39,335 nt of DNA from Thermoanaerobacterium sp. PSU-2 (GCF_002102475.1 NZ_MSQD01000018.1:1-39335), one strand, 5' to 3'. Counted from the first letter of the stretch, positions 16,145-24,142 are shown. The notes: generated by a model not told the origin, from the sequence alone. Numbers and translations are program-made.

Positions 16145-17671
16145 TTACATTTTCATTGCATATGGAATATATTCAAGTATGTTTGTCGCAGTAAGTCCGT
16201 ATTCTCCATACTTTTCTGAAGCCATATCACCTGCTTTTCCATGGTAGTAAACTCCGTAAATGGCCGCTTTTACCCCTTTTAATCCCTGAACCAAAAATGA
16301 CGATATCATGCCGGTCAAGACATCTCCAGAGCCTGCCGTAGCCATACCCGGATTCCCTGTACAATTAATATATATGCCTTCAGTATCGTTTCCTATTACT
16401 GTTCTTGAACTTTTAAGAACAAGTGTCGCTTTATACTTTGAAATGAACTTTTCAACAGTTGCGTATATATTATTATTTATATCATCAACAGAAACTCCTA
16501 ATAATCTCGACATCTCGCCCATATGTGGTGTCAAAATTACATCTTTGCCGATTATCATATCCACTGAATCAGATATAGCATTCAATGCATCAGCATCAAG
16601 AACTAATGGTTTTTCAAGCTTTAATATGACTTCTTTTACAAACTCTTTTACATTGGAGCTATTTGTAAGCCCAGGCCCTATCGCCACAGCATCGACAGTA
16701 TTCGCCAACTTTAATACTTCGCCAACTGAACCTAAATAAAATGCTCCATCTTTGTCATCCAATCCATACGTTATAATTTCTTTCAAACTGCTTTGCATAA
16801 TTCCTTGTATAGCCTTTGGCACAGCTAATTTAACTATGCCACATCCTGTCTTTATTGCGCTCATAGCGCACAAAGCTGCTGCACCAGTCATGTCTTTTGA
16901 ACCAGCTACAATCAAAAGCTTGCCATAATCTCCTTTATGGGTATTCTTATATCTTTTAGGCAATACAACATCGTACTGTGAAATCATATTGTATCTGCAC
17001 TTAATATTGTCGACTAAATTATTCGGTATGCCTATGTCGGCCACAACCACTTTCCCAGCATAATCTACACCCGGATATACAGCAATCCCCTTTTTCATAA
17101 ACTGCATAGTTACCGTAGCATTTGCTTTTACCGCACAGCCTTCTACCTTACCATTGTCACCATTTATTCCTGATGGTATATCGACAGATATGACGTATTT
17201 GCCAGATCCATTCACAATGTCTATGATGTCTTTGCTTATACCTGACACTTCTCTGTCGAGACCTGTTCCATATAGCGCATCTATGACTAAATCAGATTCT
17301 TTGATGCTCTTTTCAAGAAATTTTAGTTGCTCTTTTTGAAGGATTTCTGCCACGTAAATCCCCATATTGATTATTATGTCGAGGTTTTTCTTTGCATCAC
17401 CAGAAATCAATCCTATACTTGATACTACAAAGACCTTCACATCAAAGCCTCTGTTGAAAAGGTATCTTGCAGCAACAAAGCCATCTCCGCCATTATTTCC
17501 TTTACCGCACATAATCACCACATTATTTCTATTGCAACTAATCAGGTATTCCGCACCATGTTCTGCCACAACGCGGCCGGCATTTTCCATAAGGCACATA
17601 GACGGTATTCCAAGAGAATTTATGGCTATAGATTCTATTTCTCTCATTTCTCCATTTGATACGATCTTCAT
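16145..17671 (-). CDS. nnr: Bifunctional NAD(P)H-hydrate epimerase / ADP-dependent dehydratase
   Basis: 508 residues, a repair enzyme for hydrated NAD(P)H. The N-terminal ~215 residues are the epimerase (YjeF_N): MRE-ESIAINSLGIPSMCLMENAG, CGKGNNGGDGFVAARYLF and VIDALYGTGLDREVSG. The C-terminal ~280 residues are the ribokinase-like dehydratase: LIVAGSKDMTGAAALCAMSAIKTGCG, AIGPGLT, LVLDADALN, LTPHMGEMSRLLG and the catalytic GNPGMATAGSGDVLTG. The ATG at 17671 is chosen because GGAG lies 9 bases upstream; two extra in-frame ATGs at 17677 and 17680 crowd the site. It starts the unit that continues into the lipoprotein and alr. The usual neighbour acpS is absent. Confidence 0.96.
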   Translation of the reverse strand: MKIVSNGEMREIESIAINSLGIPSMCLMENAGRVVAEHGAEYLISCNRNNVVIMCGKGNNGGDGFVAARYLFNRGFDVKVFVVSSIGLISGDAKKNLDIIINMGIYVAEILQKEQLKFLEKSIKESDLVIDALYGTGLDREVSGISKDIIDIVNGSGKYVISVDIPSGINGDNGKVEGCAVKANATVTMQFMKKGIAVYPGVDYAGKVVVADIGIPNNLVDNIKCRYNMISQYDVVLPKRYKNTHKGDYGKLLIVAGSKDMTGAAALCAMSAIKTGCGIVKLAVPKAIQGIMQSSLKEIITYGLDDKDGAFYLGSVGEVLKLANTVDAVAIGPGLTNSSNVKEFVKEVILKLEKPLVLDADALNAISDSVDMIIGKDVILTPHMGEMSRLLGVSVDDINNNIYATVEKFISKYKATLVLKSSRTVIGNDTEGIYINCTGNPGMATAGSGDVLTGMISSFLVQGLKGVKAAIYGVYYHGKAGDMASEKYGEYGLTATNILEYIPYAMKM

Positions 17672-17725
17672 AAACATCATCTCCGTTATCGTTCTATTAA
17701 TGTTATTATAAACTTAAAGCTGCAA

Positions 17726-17750
17726 TAAAAAAAGAAGGCTTTAAGCCCTC
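17726..17750 (-). terminator. Terminator after the DUF6514-like gene
   Basis: A 7-bp stem with one G-U pair (17734-17740 with 17744-17750) and a 3-base loop, then seven T on the minus strand. It overlaps the stop codon and separates this gene from the nnr unit. Confidence 0.7.
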
Positions 17751-18111
17751 ATATTGCAATTTTGCATTCTTTTGCGTATTCATCGTAATCATCTATGTAT
17801 TGATAATATAAATCATCCATTATGTCTGACAAATGCAGCGGTGACAAGTCATCGATGCAAAATCTCTTTGCCATATCTTCCACTTTGTCTTTGTATGGAC
17901 TTACATGAACTACTACATCACCAAGCTCTTCCTTCACTATACCCTTCTCAGTTATCTGCTCCGCAATTTCGATTCCGTACGACGGCACATCAACATTTTC
18001 GCCGCCATTAAATACTTTTACCTCTGATTTTACTACAGCGTATTTCCTCACTATCGTCTTGTCACCATAGTTTATTGTCGATACGTACTCGCTTACTCTT
18101 TTGTAATACAT
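17749..18111 (-). CDS. DUF6514-like small protein under sigma-H-type control
   Basis: 120 residues, soluble and acidic, with the segment YGIEIAEQITEKGIVKEELGDVVVHVSPYKDKVEDMAKRFCIDDLSPLHLSDIMDDLYYQ. The SYGIEI block, the central strands and the C-terminal helix resemble the DUF6514 family of clostridia. That match is from memory and moderate, and no function is known. GGGGG stands 7 bases before the ATG. Upstream at 18188-18216 is a very good sigma-H promoter match with a Spo0A-box-like heptamer further up, so expression at entry into stationary phase or sporulation is likely. A terminator makes it monocistronic. Confidence 0.7.
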   Translation of the reverse strand: MYYKRVSEYVSTINYGDKTIVRKYAVVKSEVKVFNGGENVDVPSYGIEIAEQITEKGIVKEELGDVVVHVSPYKDKVEDMAKRFCIDDLSPLHLSDIMDDLYYQYIDDYDEYAKECKIAI

Positions 18112-18187
18112 AATTTTACCCCCTTAATTCGTTCTAAGCTTTGAATTTTTATCAAAAATTTACTATTAAAGTAAAAATTCTATTATA

Positions 18188-18216
18188 ATATTCTATTTAT
18201 CCCTCAAAAATCCTTC
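18188..18216 (-). promoter_or_regulatory. Sigma-H-type promoter of the DUF6514-like gene
   Basis: The minus strand reads GAAGGATTT (18208-18216), an 11-base spacer, then ATAGAATAT (18188-18196). This fits the B. subtilis sigma-H consensus RnAGGAwWW-N11/12-RnnGAATwW at every constrained position. The start would be near 18181, leaving a leader of about 70 bases. No comparable sigma-A -35 accompanies the nearby TATAAT. Confidence 0.65.
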
Positions 18217-18236
18217 TTTTTTTTAGAATATTTTTT

Positions 18237-18243
18237 ATCGACA
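18237..18243 (-). promoter_or_regulatory. Possible Spo0A box
   Basis: TGTCGAT on the minus strand, six of seven matches to the 0A box TGTCGAA, about 20 bases upstream of the sigma-H -35 element. An exact TGTCGAA lies further up at 18354-18360 on the plus strand. Confidence 0.4.
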
Positions 18244-18303
18244 GAAAATGATATAATGTTCCACTTGTAAACATTTAACGCCACACAAATAGCCGATTGT
18301 ACG

Positions 18304-18321
18304 GTTTTATGATCATAAAAC
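18304..18321. repeat. Perfect 18-bp palindrome in the 18.1-18.4 kb intergenic region
   Basis: GTTTTATGA followed by its exact reverse complement TCATAAAAC, with no spacer. It lies in the 296-base gap between the DUF815 and DUF6514-like genes and has no T tract, so it is more like an operator than a terminator. The rest of the gap holds the sigma-H promoter, 0A-like boxes and AT-rich sequence. Confidence 0.5.
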
Positions 18322-18390
18322 TGGTTTATTTTTTATTGAATAAAGGCGAATTATGTCGAAAATTTTTTTGCAAAAAAATAAAAAAATAAA

Positions 18391-18406
18391 GGGATTTTGA
18401 AATCCC
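18391..18406 (-). terminator. Terminator after the DUF815 ATPase gene
   Basis: GGGATT, a 4-base loop and AATCCC immediately past the stop codon, followed on the minus strand by a long T-rich run (18373-18390). Confidence 0.8.
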
Positions 18407-18407
18407 A

Positions 18408-19658
18408 TCAGCAAGTTCTCAAATGATCGATAAATTGTCTGGCGGTTCTTGGTGACATGCCATTATGCCAAGAGCTCCATCTCATCGATTCTCTTATCAA
18501 TGTATCTCTGTCTAAATCAATATGATATTTTTGAGCTAAAGATTCGACTATCTTTAAATATTCTTCTTTGCCAGGTGATTGGAAAGTAACAGTTATTCCG
18601 AACCTATCTGCCAATGAAAGTTTTTCTTGCTTTGTATCTAATGAATGAATTTCACTTTGTACATTATCAGTTAAATACTCTTTTATCATGTGCCTTCTAT
18701 TTGAAGTAGCATATATTAAAACATTGGTAGGAAGCTTCTCTATACCGCCTTCAAGTGTTGATTTTAGAATTTTATATTCAGTCTCATTTTCTTCAAACGA
18801 TAAATCATCCAAAAACAGAATAAACCTAAGGCCTCTTTTGCTTATGACACTTATAATTTTGTTTAAATCCAAAAGATCTTGGCGACTTACCTCAATAAGC
18901 CTAAGACCTCTTTTATAGTACATATTCAATACAGCCTTTACAGTTGAGGATTTGCCAGTTCCTCTATCTCCATAAAGCAAAATGTTTGAGGCTGGCAAAC
19001 CTCTCAGAAACCTATCTGTGTTATCTATGACGATTCTATGCTCATTTTCATATCCTACCAAATCTTCAAATTCAATAGGATCGGGATTTTCTACACCAAC
19101 AATCTTCCCATCAAGCCATCTAAATGCTCTATACACTCCATATATGCCACAGCCATTTTCTCTATAGTATTTTGCTACATCATCAGCGTTATTGCAGTCT
19201 ACCAAATATTGTCTATGCCTTTCAGATGATTCTAAAAGATGTTCCCACGAAATCACATTAAATTTCAAACACTTTCTAAGGCAATCCGCAAAATCCACTT
19301 CCGAAAATCTTTTTAAGTATTCAAGCTCTCTTTTTGCAGCCATCTTCAATGTTTCATCAATGGAATCTTGTCCAAATTTCTCAGTTAACATGCTAAATAT
19401 ATTTTCATCAACTCTTGCTAATTCATCTATTTTCGATTTCCAAACCTCAGAATACACATTATTTTCCACAGCATAATTCGATAAATCCGAAAATAAATCG
19501 CTGTACAGCTCATAGACTTTGCCTTCATCCACTTTTTCACTGACAAGTAAATTTAAAATTTTTATGGCTTTGTCTACTGTAGCATCTTTCATTATATTTT
19601 TGTATATAATGATATTCTTTAAATCTTCTGTCAACTTAGATATATGCTCTTTGGTCAC
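18408..19658 (-). CDS. DUF815 family AAA ATPase
   Basis: 416 residues. A helical N-terminal region of about 190 residues precedes an ATPase domain. Walker A is ASNILLYGDRGTGKSSTVKA near residue 228 and Walker B is GLRFILFLDDLSFEENE. ATSNRRHMIKEYL is a sensor-1-like strand, followed by DRFGITVTFQSPGKEEYLKIV and the arginine-containing SPRTARQFIDHL end. These features match DUF815, a widespread but uncharacterised AAA family. A GTG start at 19658 follows GGGGGA by 8 bases. It lies 20 bases after yjbQ in the same direction and is probably cotranscribed. No partner or substrate can be read from context. Confidence 0.88.
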   Translation of the reverse strand: MTKEHISKLTEDLKNIIIYKNIMKDATVDKAIKILNLLVSEKVDEGKVYELYSDLFSDLSNYAVENNVYSEVWKSKIDELARVDENIFSMLTEKFGQDSIDETLKMAAKRELEYLKRFSEVDFADCLRKCLKFNVISWEHLLESSERHRQYLVDCNNADDVAKYYRENGCGIYGVYRAFRWLDGKIVGVENPDPIEFEDLVGYENEHRIVIDNTDRFLRGLPASNILLYGDRGTGKSSTVKAVLNMYYKRGLRLIEVSRQDLLDLNKIISVISKRGLRFILFLDDLSFEENETEYKILKSTLEGGIEKLPTNVLIYATSNRRHMIKEYLTDNVQSEIHSLDTKQEKLSLADRFGITVTFQSPGKEEYLKIVESLAQKYHIDLDRDTLIRESMRWSSWHNGMSPRTARQFIDHLRTC

Positions 19659-19678
19659 AACAATTATCCCCCTTATCC

Positions 19679-20065
19679 TTACACTATTTTAACGTACACT
19701 TTTCTATGCCTTGGACCATCAAATTCACAGAAGTATACGCCTTGCCATGTGCCTAACTGTATATCCCCATTTTCTATCATCAAATTAATGCTTGTCCCTA
19801 CCAAGACAGATTTTATGTGAGCATCTGAATTGCCTTCTAAGTGCTTAAATCTTATTTGAGGAATGATTTCATTAAGACCTCTCAATATATCCTCTTTCAC
19901 ATCGGGATCAGCATTTTCGTTTATCGTCACACCTGCAGTAGTGTGTGGCACATGGATGAAGCAAATGCCATCCTTTATTCCGCTCGCTTTTACGATTTTT
20001 CTCACTTCATCAGTTATATCGATAATAGCCTCTCTTGCGGGCGTATCAATTTTAATAACTTCCAT
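19679..20065 (-). CDS. yjbQ: YjbQ / UPF0047 family protein
   Basis: 128 residues, one compact domain. [26 protein letters not shown] and [56 protein letters not shown] are diagnostic of UPF0047. The conserved histidines ([16 protein letters not shown]) probably bind metal or phosphate. E. coli YjbQ has weak thiamine-phosphate synthase activity, hence the name secondary thiamine-phosphate synthase, but the natural role is unsettled. AGGTGG lies 4 bases before the ATG. It precedes the DUF815 gene by 20 bases. Confidence 0.94.
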   Translation of the reverse strand: MEVIKIDTPAREAIIDITDEVRKIVKASGIKDGICFIHVPHTTAGVTINENADPDVKEDILRGLNEIIPQIRFKHLEGNSDAHIKSVLVGTSINLMIENGDIQLGTWQGVYFCEFDGPRHRKVYVKIV

Positions 20066-20128
20066 AGAACCACCTGCCTTCCGAATTATTTTATAAAATT
20101 ATAACAAATTTATTTATGAAAATAAAAT

Positions 20129-22348
20129 TCATCCTATAAACTTACAGAAATCTCCCAAAGAATATATTATAAGCCTATGCAGCGCTCGCGTACATGCAAT
20201 GTACAAAAGATTTCTGTCGTATTCGGTTTTGTAATTTTCATTCGATGCATTAAAGACAAACGCAACGTCGAATTCTAAACCTTTAGCCTCATAAGGCGTA
20301 ATTATGTTTACACCTTCTATCACTTCGTCGTCTTTTGAGTTTAAAAGTTTCACATTGATAAAATTCTTCATTGTGCCGTAGACTTTATTCGCTTCATCTT
20401 TTGTCTTTGCAATGACGCCAATCGTCTTATACCCATCTGCAAAAAGTTCCGAAGCATTATTTGCTATATTTATGCATATTTCTTCAAAACTATATTTGCG
20501 GACCAATTGTGGTTTATCGCCATGCCTTTCAAACGGCATTATCTTTGGAGGATGTTTAAGCAATCCAATAGAAAATTCATTTATCTCATAAGTAGATCTG
20601 TAACTATTTTCTATGAAAAACTTTTTTATTTTCCTTTTGGCAAAAACTTCATCAATAAGATCGTAAAAAGCCTCATTTATTCCTCTGTCAAGTGTTTGGT
20701 TCACATCTCCCAATACAGTGAATTTAGCATCATAAAACATCAAATTAAATATTTTATAAAAAATCTGTGAATAATCTTGTGCTTCATCTATCACAACGTG
20801 TTTTATTTTTTTGCGAGACTTAAATCCCTCCACCTTGTACTTCAAATATAATAACGGTCCGATATCTTCGTAATATACTTTTCCATCATCTATGTTTTTA
20901 CAAGTCAATTCAGCTATCTTAAAAAAATTTTCAGATAAATCTATGTTTAGTCCGTATGAAAGCCTTTTAAACAAATCTTTATCAGAAAACAGCAATCTGT
21001 AAACATATAAGAAATTTACATCTGTGAAACTATTTAATTGCTTTTTAATCCTCCTCATTTCTTTTATGGACAAAAGGCGGCTGTATGCCTTTATTTCAAA
21101 TTCATGTCCTTTGCGATCTTCAACAAACCTTTCAATTTTAGAAAGCCTTCCTTTTCTAAGATAATGGATCTTATCAAATATCTTCATCTCTATTCTTTCA
21201 AGTCTTTTTTTCATTGGTCGGTTCATCTTGTCATTTAAAAATTCATTCTTTAAATCATGCCTGCTGTACACCACTTTGCCATCGTAATACACATCTTTAA
21301 ACTCTATCACATTCCTCTCATAATATGATAAAAGTCTGTCTAAAACCGCAATAAATTCCGAAGAATTTTTAAGCCTTGCAGAATCCAACATGACTTTGTC
21401 TTCACACGACGAAAGCCTTTCTACATAATCGGACCTTTCCTCAACATGTACTACATCTCCTATGGCATTTTTTACAAAGTCCTCAAAGATAATTTCATTT
21501 ACATTTTCTTCACCTAATTCTGGCAGCACATTTTTTATGTATTGACTAAAAATTTTATTGGGCGAAATTATGAGTATGTCATCTTTCTTTAAATTTTTAT
21601 CTCTTTCAAAATAAAGCAAATAGGCTATCCTATGCAGTGCTATGGATGTCTTCCCGCTTCCTGCAACACCTTGAACTACTAAAACATCTCCATCTACATC
21701 TCTTATTACCTTATCTTGTTCTTTTTGAATAGTTTCAACAATTGTCCTCATCTTTGCTGTAGAATTACGCCCTAAGGCTTCTCTCAAAATTTCGTCATCT
21801 ATTACTATATTGCAATCAAAGTAATATTTTAACTTCTTATCTTCAATCTTGTACTGCCGCTTTAGCACTACATCTCCTTCTATAATTCCGTCTGGAGCTT
21901 CGTAAAAGGCTCTGCCCTTTTCAAACCTGTAAAACACACTTGATATAGGCGCTCTCCAATCGTATACGATAATATCGAATGTATTCGGATCTCTCAAAGT
22001 TTTAAGCCCTATATATATTTTTTCCAATAAATCTGAACCGCTTTCTATAAAATCAAATCTACCGAAATAAGGAGAACTAGCCATTTTATTCAATGATTTA
22101 AGATTTCTTAAAATCTCATTGTAGTACACAATATGTCTTTTAAGCTCATTTATATATGGATTCACCTCTACTAATCTATCAAAATTGTCAGGTGTATTAG
22201 GCGCATATTGCAAAACATCTTCTCTCAACTGCTTTATATTTGTGCCCTCTATCATGAGCATTTGTTTCAATCTGTATATTTCATTCTCGATAAAACCGAT
22301 AGTCCTATTAAGGTATTCAAACTCCAATTGATAATCATTGGTTCGCAT
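20129..22348 (-). CDS. helD: HelD-type superfamily 1 helicase / RNA polymerase recycling factor
   Basis: 739 residues. A long coiled N-terminus (EFEYLNRTIGFIENEIYRLKQM) precedes a split UvrD-like motor. Walker A is VVQGVAGSGKTSIALHRIAYLL, Walker B is HVVIDEAQDYSQI, motif III is TVLGDVNQTLD, motif IV is NSYRSTYEINEF, motif V is TPYEAKGLEFDVAFVF and motif VI is LLYIACTRALHRLI. The coiled N-terminus and length fit HelD, which in Bacillus pulls stalled RNA polymerase off DNA, rather than a classical UvrD/PcrA. ATG 22348 follows GGGAG by 7 bases. An upstream in-frame TTG at 22453 overlaps the promoter and is rejected. Two DnaA boxes lie in its promoter region. Confidence 0.92.
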   Translation of the reverse strand: MRTNDYQLEFEYLNRTIGFIENEIYRLKQMLMIEGTNIKQLREDVLQYAPNTPDNFDRLVEVNPYINELKRHIVYYNEILRNLKSLNKMASSPYFGRFDFIESGSDLLEKIYIGLKTLRDPNTFDIIVYDWRAPISSVFYRFEKGRAFYEAPDGIIEGDVVLKRQYKIEDKKLKYYFDCNIVIDDEILREALGRNSTAKMRTIVETIQKEQDKVIRDVDGDVLVVQGVAGSGKTSIALHRIAYLLYFERDKNLKKDDILIISPNKIFSQYIKNVLPELGEENVNEIIFEDFVKNAIGDVVHVEERSDYVERLSSCEDKVMLDSARLKNSSEFIAVLDRLLSYYERNVIEFKDVYYDGKVVYSRHDLKNEFLNDKMNRPMKKRLERIEMKIFDKIHYLRKGRLSKIERFVEDRKGHEFEIKAYSRLLSIKEMRRIKKQLNSFTDVNFLYVYRLLFSDKDLFKRLSYGLNIDLSENFFKIAELTCKNIDDGKVYYEDIGPLLYLKYKVEGFKSRKKIKHVVIDEAQDYSQIFYKIFNLMFYDAKFTVLGDVNQTLDRGINEAFYDLIDEVFAKRKIKKFFIENSYRSTYEINEFSIGLLKHPPKIMPFERHGDKPQLVRKYSFEEICINIANNASELFADGYKTIGVIAKTKDEANKVYGTMKNFINVKLLNSKDDEVIEGVNIITPYEAKGLEFDVAFVFNASNENYKTEYDRNLLYIACTRALHRLIIYSLGDFCKFIG

Positions 22349-22402
22349 TTTACCACTCCCTTTTAAGACTTCGATTATTAATGTTAATGTTGATATATTT
22401 TC

Positions 22403-22420
22403 TGTGGATATTGTGGATAA
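22403..22420 (+). promoter_or_regulatory. Two abutting DnaA boxes
   Basis: TGTGGATAT (22403-22411) and TGTGGATAA (22412-22420) stand head to tail with no gap. The second is the exact complement of the DnaA box TTATCCACA and the first differs at one base. They cover the expected start point of the helD promoter. Confidence 0.65.
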
Positions 22421-22425
22421 GTTTG

Positions 22426-22453
22426 TTAATAACTGAAATTCAATTGTTGTCAA
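22426..22453 (-). promoter_or_regulatory. Promoter of helD
   Basis: On the minus strand TTGACA (22448-22453) and TATTAA (22426-22431) are spaced by 16 bases. Transcription would begin within the DnaA boxes, about 70 bases before the ATG. Confidence 0.5.
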
Positions 22454-22488
22454 TGTGAATTACATGTTAGCATATAAAATATCTTTCC

Positions 22489-22776
22489 TTAATGATTGAT
22501 GTTTAAAATCTTGTACAAAAAGTATATAGACATTGCATTTGTAAATACCGCCAAGGGTACTAAAACCTTGAAGCTTATGTGCTTTGTCTTATGGTGAAAT
22601 ATGTACATACCACAAAAAACGCCTATACCTCCCAACAAAAATGACAAAAGAAAAAGAGTTCTTTCTTTAATCCTCCACTTTCCATGAGTGGCTTTGTACT
22701 TGTCTACACCCATAGTGGCAAACGTAATGATATTCCACACAAAGATAATTAACCAAAATACTTTCACAATATTCAT
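22489..22776 (-). CDS. DUF1294 family small membrane protein
   Basis: 95 residues with hydrophobic stretches at about 5-22, 42-60 and 70-88. ATMGVDKYKATHGKWRIKERTLFLLSFLLGGIGVFCGMYIFHHKTKHISFK is the family signature: D-K-x-x-A near the first helix, WRI-E, GG-G and the HKT-K-F motif. Function is unknown. The ATG at 22776 lies close behind AAGGCGG (0-3 bases), so an internal GTG at codon 4 cannot be excluded. It is transcribed toward helD with a gap of about 140 bases. Confidence 0.88.
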   Translation of the reverse strand: MNIVKVFWLIIFVWNIITFATMGVDKYKATHGKWRIKERTLFLLSFLLGGIGVFCGMYIFHHKTKHISFKVLVPLAVFTNAMSIYFLYKILNINH

Positions 22777-22850
22777 CCGCCTTTTTTTAAGTTTAATTTT
22801 ATTTTAAAACAAAACTACAAAAAAATAAAATGAATAAAAATTTTATTCCT

Positions 22851-22886
22851 ATCAAAATACTGTGATTTAAATCACAGTATTTTGAT
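22851..22886. promoter_or_regulatory. Perfect 36-bp palindrome with CRP/FNR-type core
   Basis: Positions 22851-22868 are the exact reverse complement of 22869-22886. The core TGTGATTTAAATCACA (22861-22876) is TGTGA-N6-TCACA, the symmetric CRP/FNR/ArcR-type site. The centre lies 41.5 bases upstream of the start point predicted from the TATACT -10 at 22898-22903, the standard class II activator position. Confidence 0.75.
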
Positions 22887-22897
22887 GTAGTCTTTTG

Positions 22898-22903
22898 TAT
22901 ACT
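22898..22903 (+). promoter_or_regulatory. -10 element of the hemerythrin gene
   Basis: TATACT with no recognisable -35 element 17 bases upstream, where the palindrome lies instead. That is expected of an activator-dependent promoter. The predicted start is 22910. Confidence 0.55.
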
Positions 22904-22930
22904 GGAAATAGAAAAAGGAGGATGTATATC

Positions 22931-23683
22931 ATGGAAAATAGAGTTGATAAACTAGCTGACGTACTTAAAAGGCTTAACAATAGCGAAGATCCTGAGACGG
23001 TAAAAAGCGAAGCAAGAGAATTGATAGAAGACCTTACTGCCGAAGAATTATCTTTAGCAGAGCAAAAATTAGTTGATGAAGGAATGCAAGCAGAAGAGTT
23101 AAGAGGGCTTTGTTCGGTTCACATGGAGATGCTGGAAGGACAGCTAAACGGATTGAAAGAGTCTTTGCCTGACGATCACGTGTTGCAAACACTTATATTA
23201 GAACACGATGAAATACTAAAGCTACTTGACAAATTAGAGCTTTTAAACATAAAGATACAGAAAATGTCGTCACCACAGGAAGACAGAGCCTTGTTATCAG
23301 ATTTAAAAGAAACTGCAGAAGGCATTTTAAGCGCCGAAAAGCACCACAAAAGAGAAGAAGACGTATTGTTCCCTGAACTGGAAAAACTGGGTATAACAGG
23401 TCCAACAAGGATAATGCGTCTTGAGCATGACGAGATACGATTGAGAAAAAGAAGTTTGGTAGAGCTTGCAAGCAACATCGACTACATCGATTTTGCAGAT
23501 TTTAAAGACAGAGTGAAAGAACTATCAAACTACATCGTATTCAACATGAGAGATCATATCTTTAAAGAAAATTACATCCTATATCCCACGGCCTATGAGG
23601 CAATTGAAGATGATAAACTATGGGCTGACATGAAAAATAGATGCGATGAAATAGGATACTGCCCATTTACACCATTAAAGTAA
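22931..23683 (+). CDS. DUF438 + hemerythrin domain protein
   Basis: 250 residues. The first ~70 (KLADVLKRLNNSEDPETVKSEARELIEDLTAEELSLAEQKLVDEGMQAEELRGLCSVH) match DUF438. The remainder is a four-helix hemerythrin domain with di-iron ligands visible in LILEHDEILKLL, AEKHHKREEDVLFPEL, RLEHDEIRLR and MRDHIFKENYILYP. Such proteins bind or sense O2 or NO, or act in iron-centre repair. ATG 22931 follows AGGAGG by 9 bases; an upstream in-frame ATG at 22922 touches the site. It is controlled by the CRP/FNR-type palindrome upstream and ends at a strong terminator. No PAS domain is attached, unlike many DUF438 proteins. Confidence 0.92.
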   Translation: MENRVDKLADVLKRLNNSEDPETVKSEARELIEDLTAEELSLAEQKLVDEGMQAEELRGLCSVHMEMLEGQLNGLKESLPDDHVLQTLILEHDEILKLLDKLELLNIKIQKMSSPQEDRALLSDLKETAEGILSAEKHHKREEDVLFPELEKLGITGPTRIMRLEHDEIRLRKRSLVELASNIDYIDFADFKDRVKELSNYIVFNMRDHIFKENYILYPTAYEAIEDDKLWADMKNRCDEIGYCPFTPLK

Positions 23684-23686
23684 TTT

Positions 23687-23714
23687 ACAAGGTGGCATTA
23701 CCACGCCACCTTGT
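23687..23714. terminator. Bidirectional terminator between two hemerythrin genes
   Basis: A 10-bp perfect stem (23687-23696 with 23705-23714), 8-base loop and seven T on the plus strand. It closes both converging genes. Confidence 0.9.
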
Positions 23715-23718
23715 TTTT

Positions 23719-24114
23719 TTATTGCTTTTCTGCATATAACCTATCGTCTTTCAATATGTGCTTTTCAATCCAATCCACCAAAAAGTTTAAAATATCTTTT
23801 ATGTACTCGTCTTGATTTTGATCTATCTTATCTAAATCTATGTTGTTAATCTTCTCTTTAAAGTCATCGTGCAGCACTTTATGTGAAAGCAACTTTTTAA
23901 AGCCTATGCTTTTCATGTAGCCTTCTTCATAGTCAAAATGGTAAATCGTATAGTCCTTCAACTCTTTTATTATGTCTACAATGTGATCGTATTTATCAAT
24001 GGCAAATTCATTCTTCAATAAATCGTACGCTTCATTTGCAATATCAAAAAGTCGCTTATGCTGCTTGTCTATCTCGTCAATGCCAAGCCTAAAATCTTCT
24101 TTCCAAGTTATCAT
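23719..24114 (-). CDS. Bacteriohemerythrin
   Basis: 131 residues, single hemerythrin domain starting MITWKEDFRLGIDEIDKQHKRLF. All seven classical di-iron ligands can be placed: H19, H59, E63, H78, H82, H119 and D124 (QHK; YHFDYEE; SHKVLH; KHILKDD). The complete set and the length fit reversible O2 binding, for storage, delivery or scavenging in the cytoplasm. AGGAG lies just before the ATG, and a promoter lies at 24143-24171. It converges on the DUF438-hemerythrin gene. Confidence 0.96.
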   Translation of the reverse strand: MITWKEDFRLGIDEIDKQHKRLFDIANEAYDLLKNEFAIDKYDHIVDIIKELKDYTIYHFDYEEGYMKSIGFKKLLSHKVLHDDFKEKINNIDLDKIDQNQDEYIKDILNFLVDWIEKHILKDDRLYAEKQ

Positions 24115-24142
24115 TCAATCTCCTCCCCATAATTTTTTTATA

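Noticed and set aside
18220..18270. Plus-strand TATAAT near 18251 as a promoter
   Set aside because: No -35 element at a suitable distance and no plus-strand gene follows.
22349..22453. N-terminal extension of the HelD helicase from TTG at 22453
   Set aside because: It would cover the promoter and both DnaA boxes, has no ribosome site, and the ATG at 22348 has GGGAG 7 bases upstream.
23176..23478. Minus-strand open frames within the DUF438-hemerythrin gene
   Set aside because: Antisense shadows of a clearly coding gene, with no ribosome site or recognisable protein.
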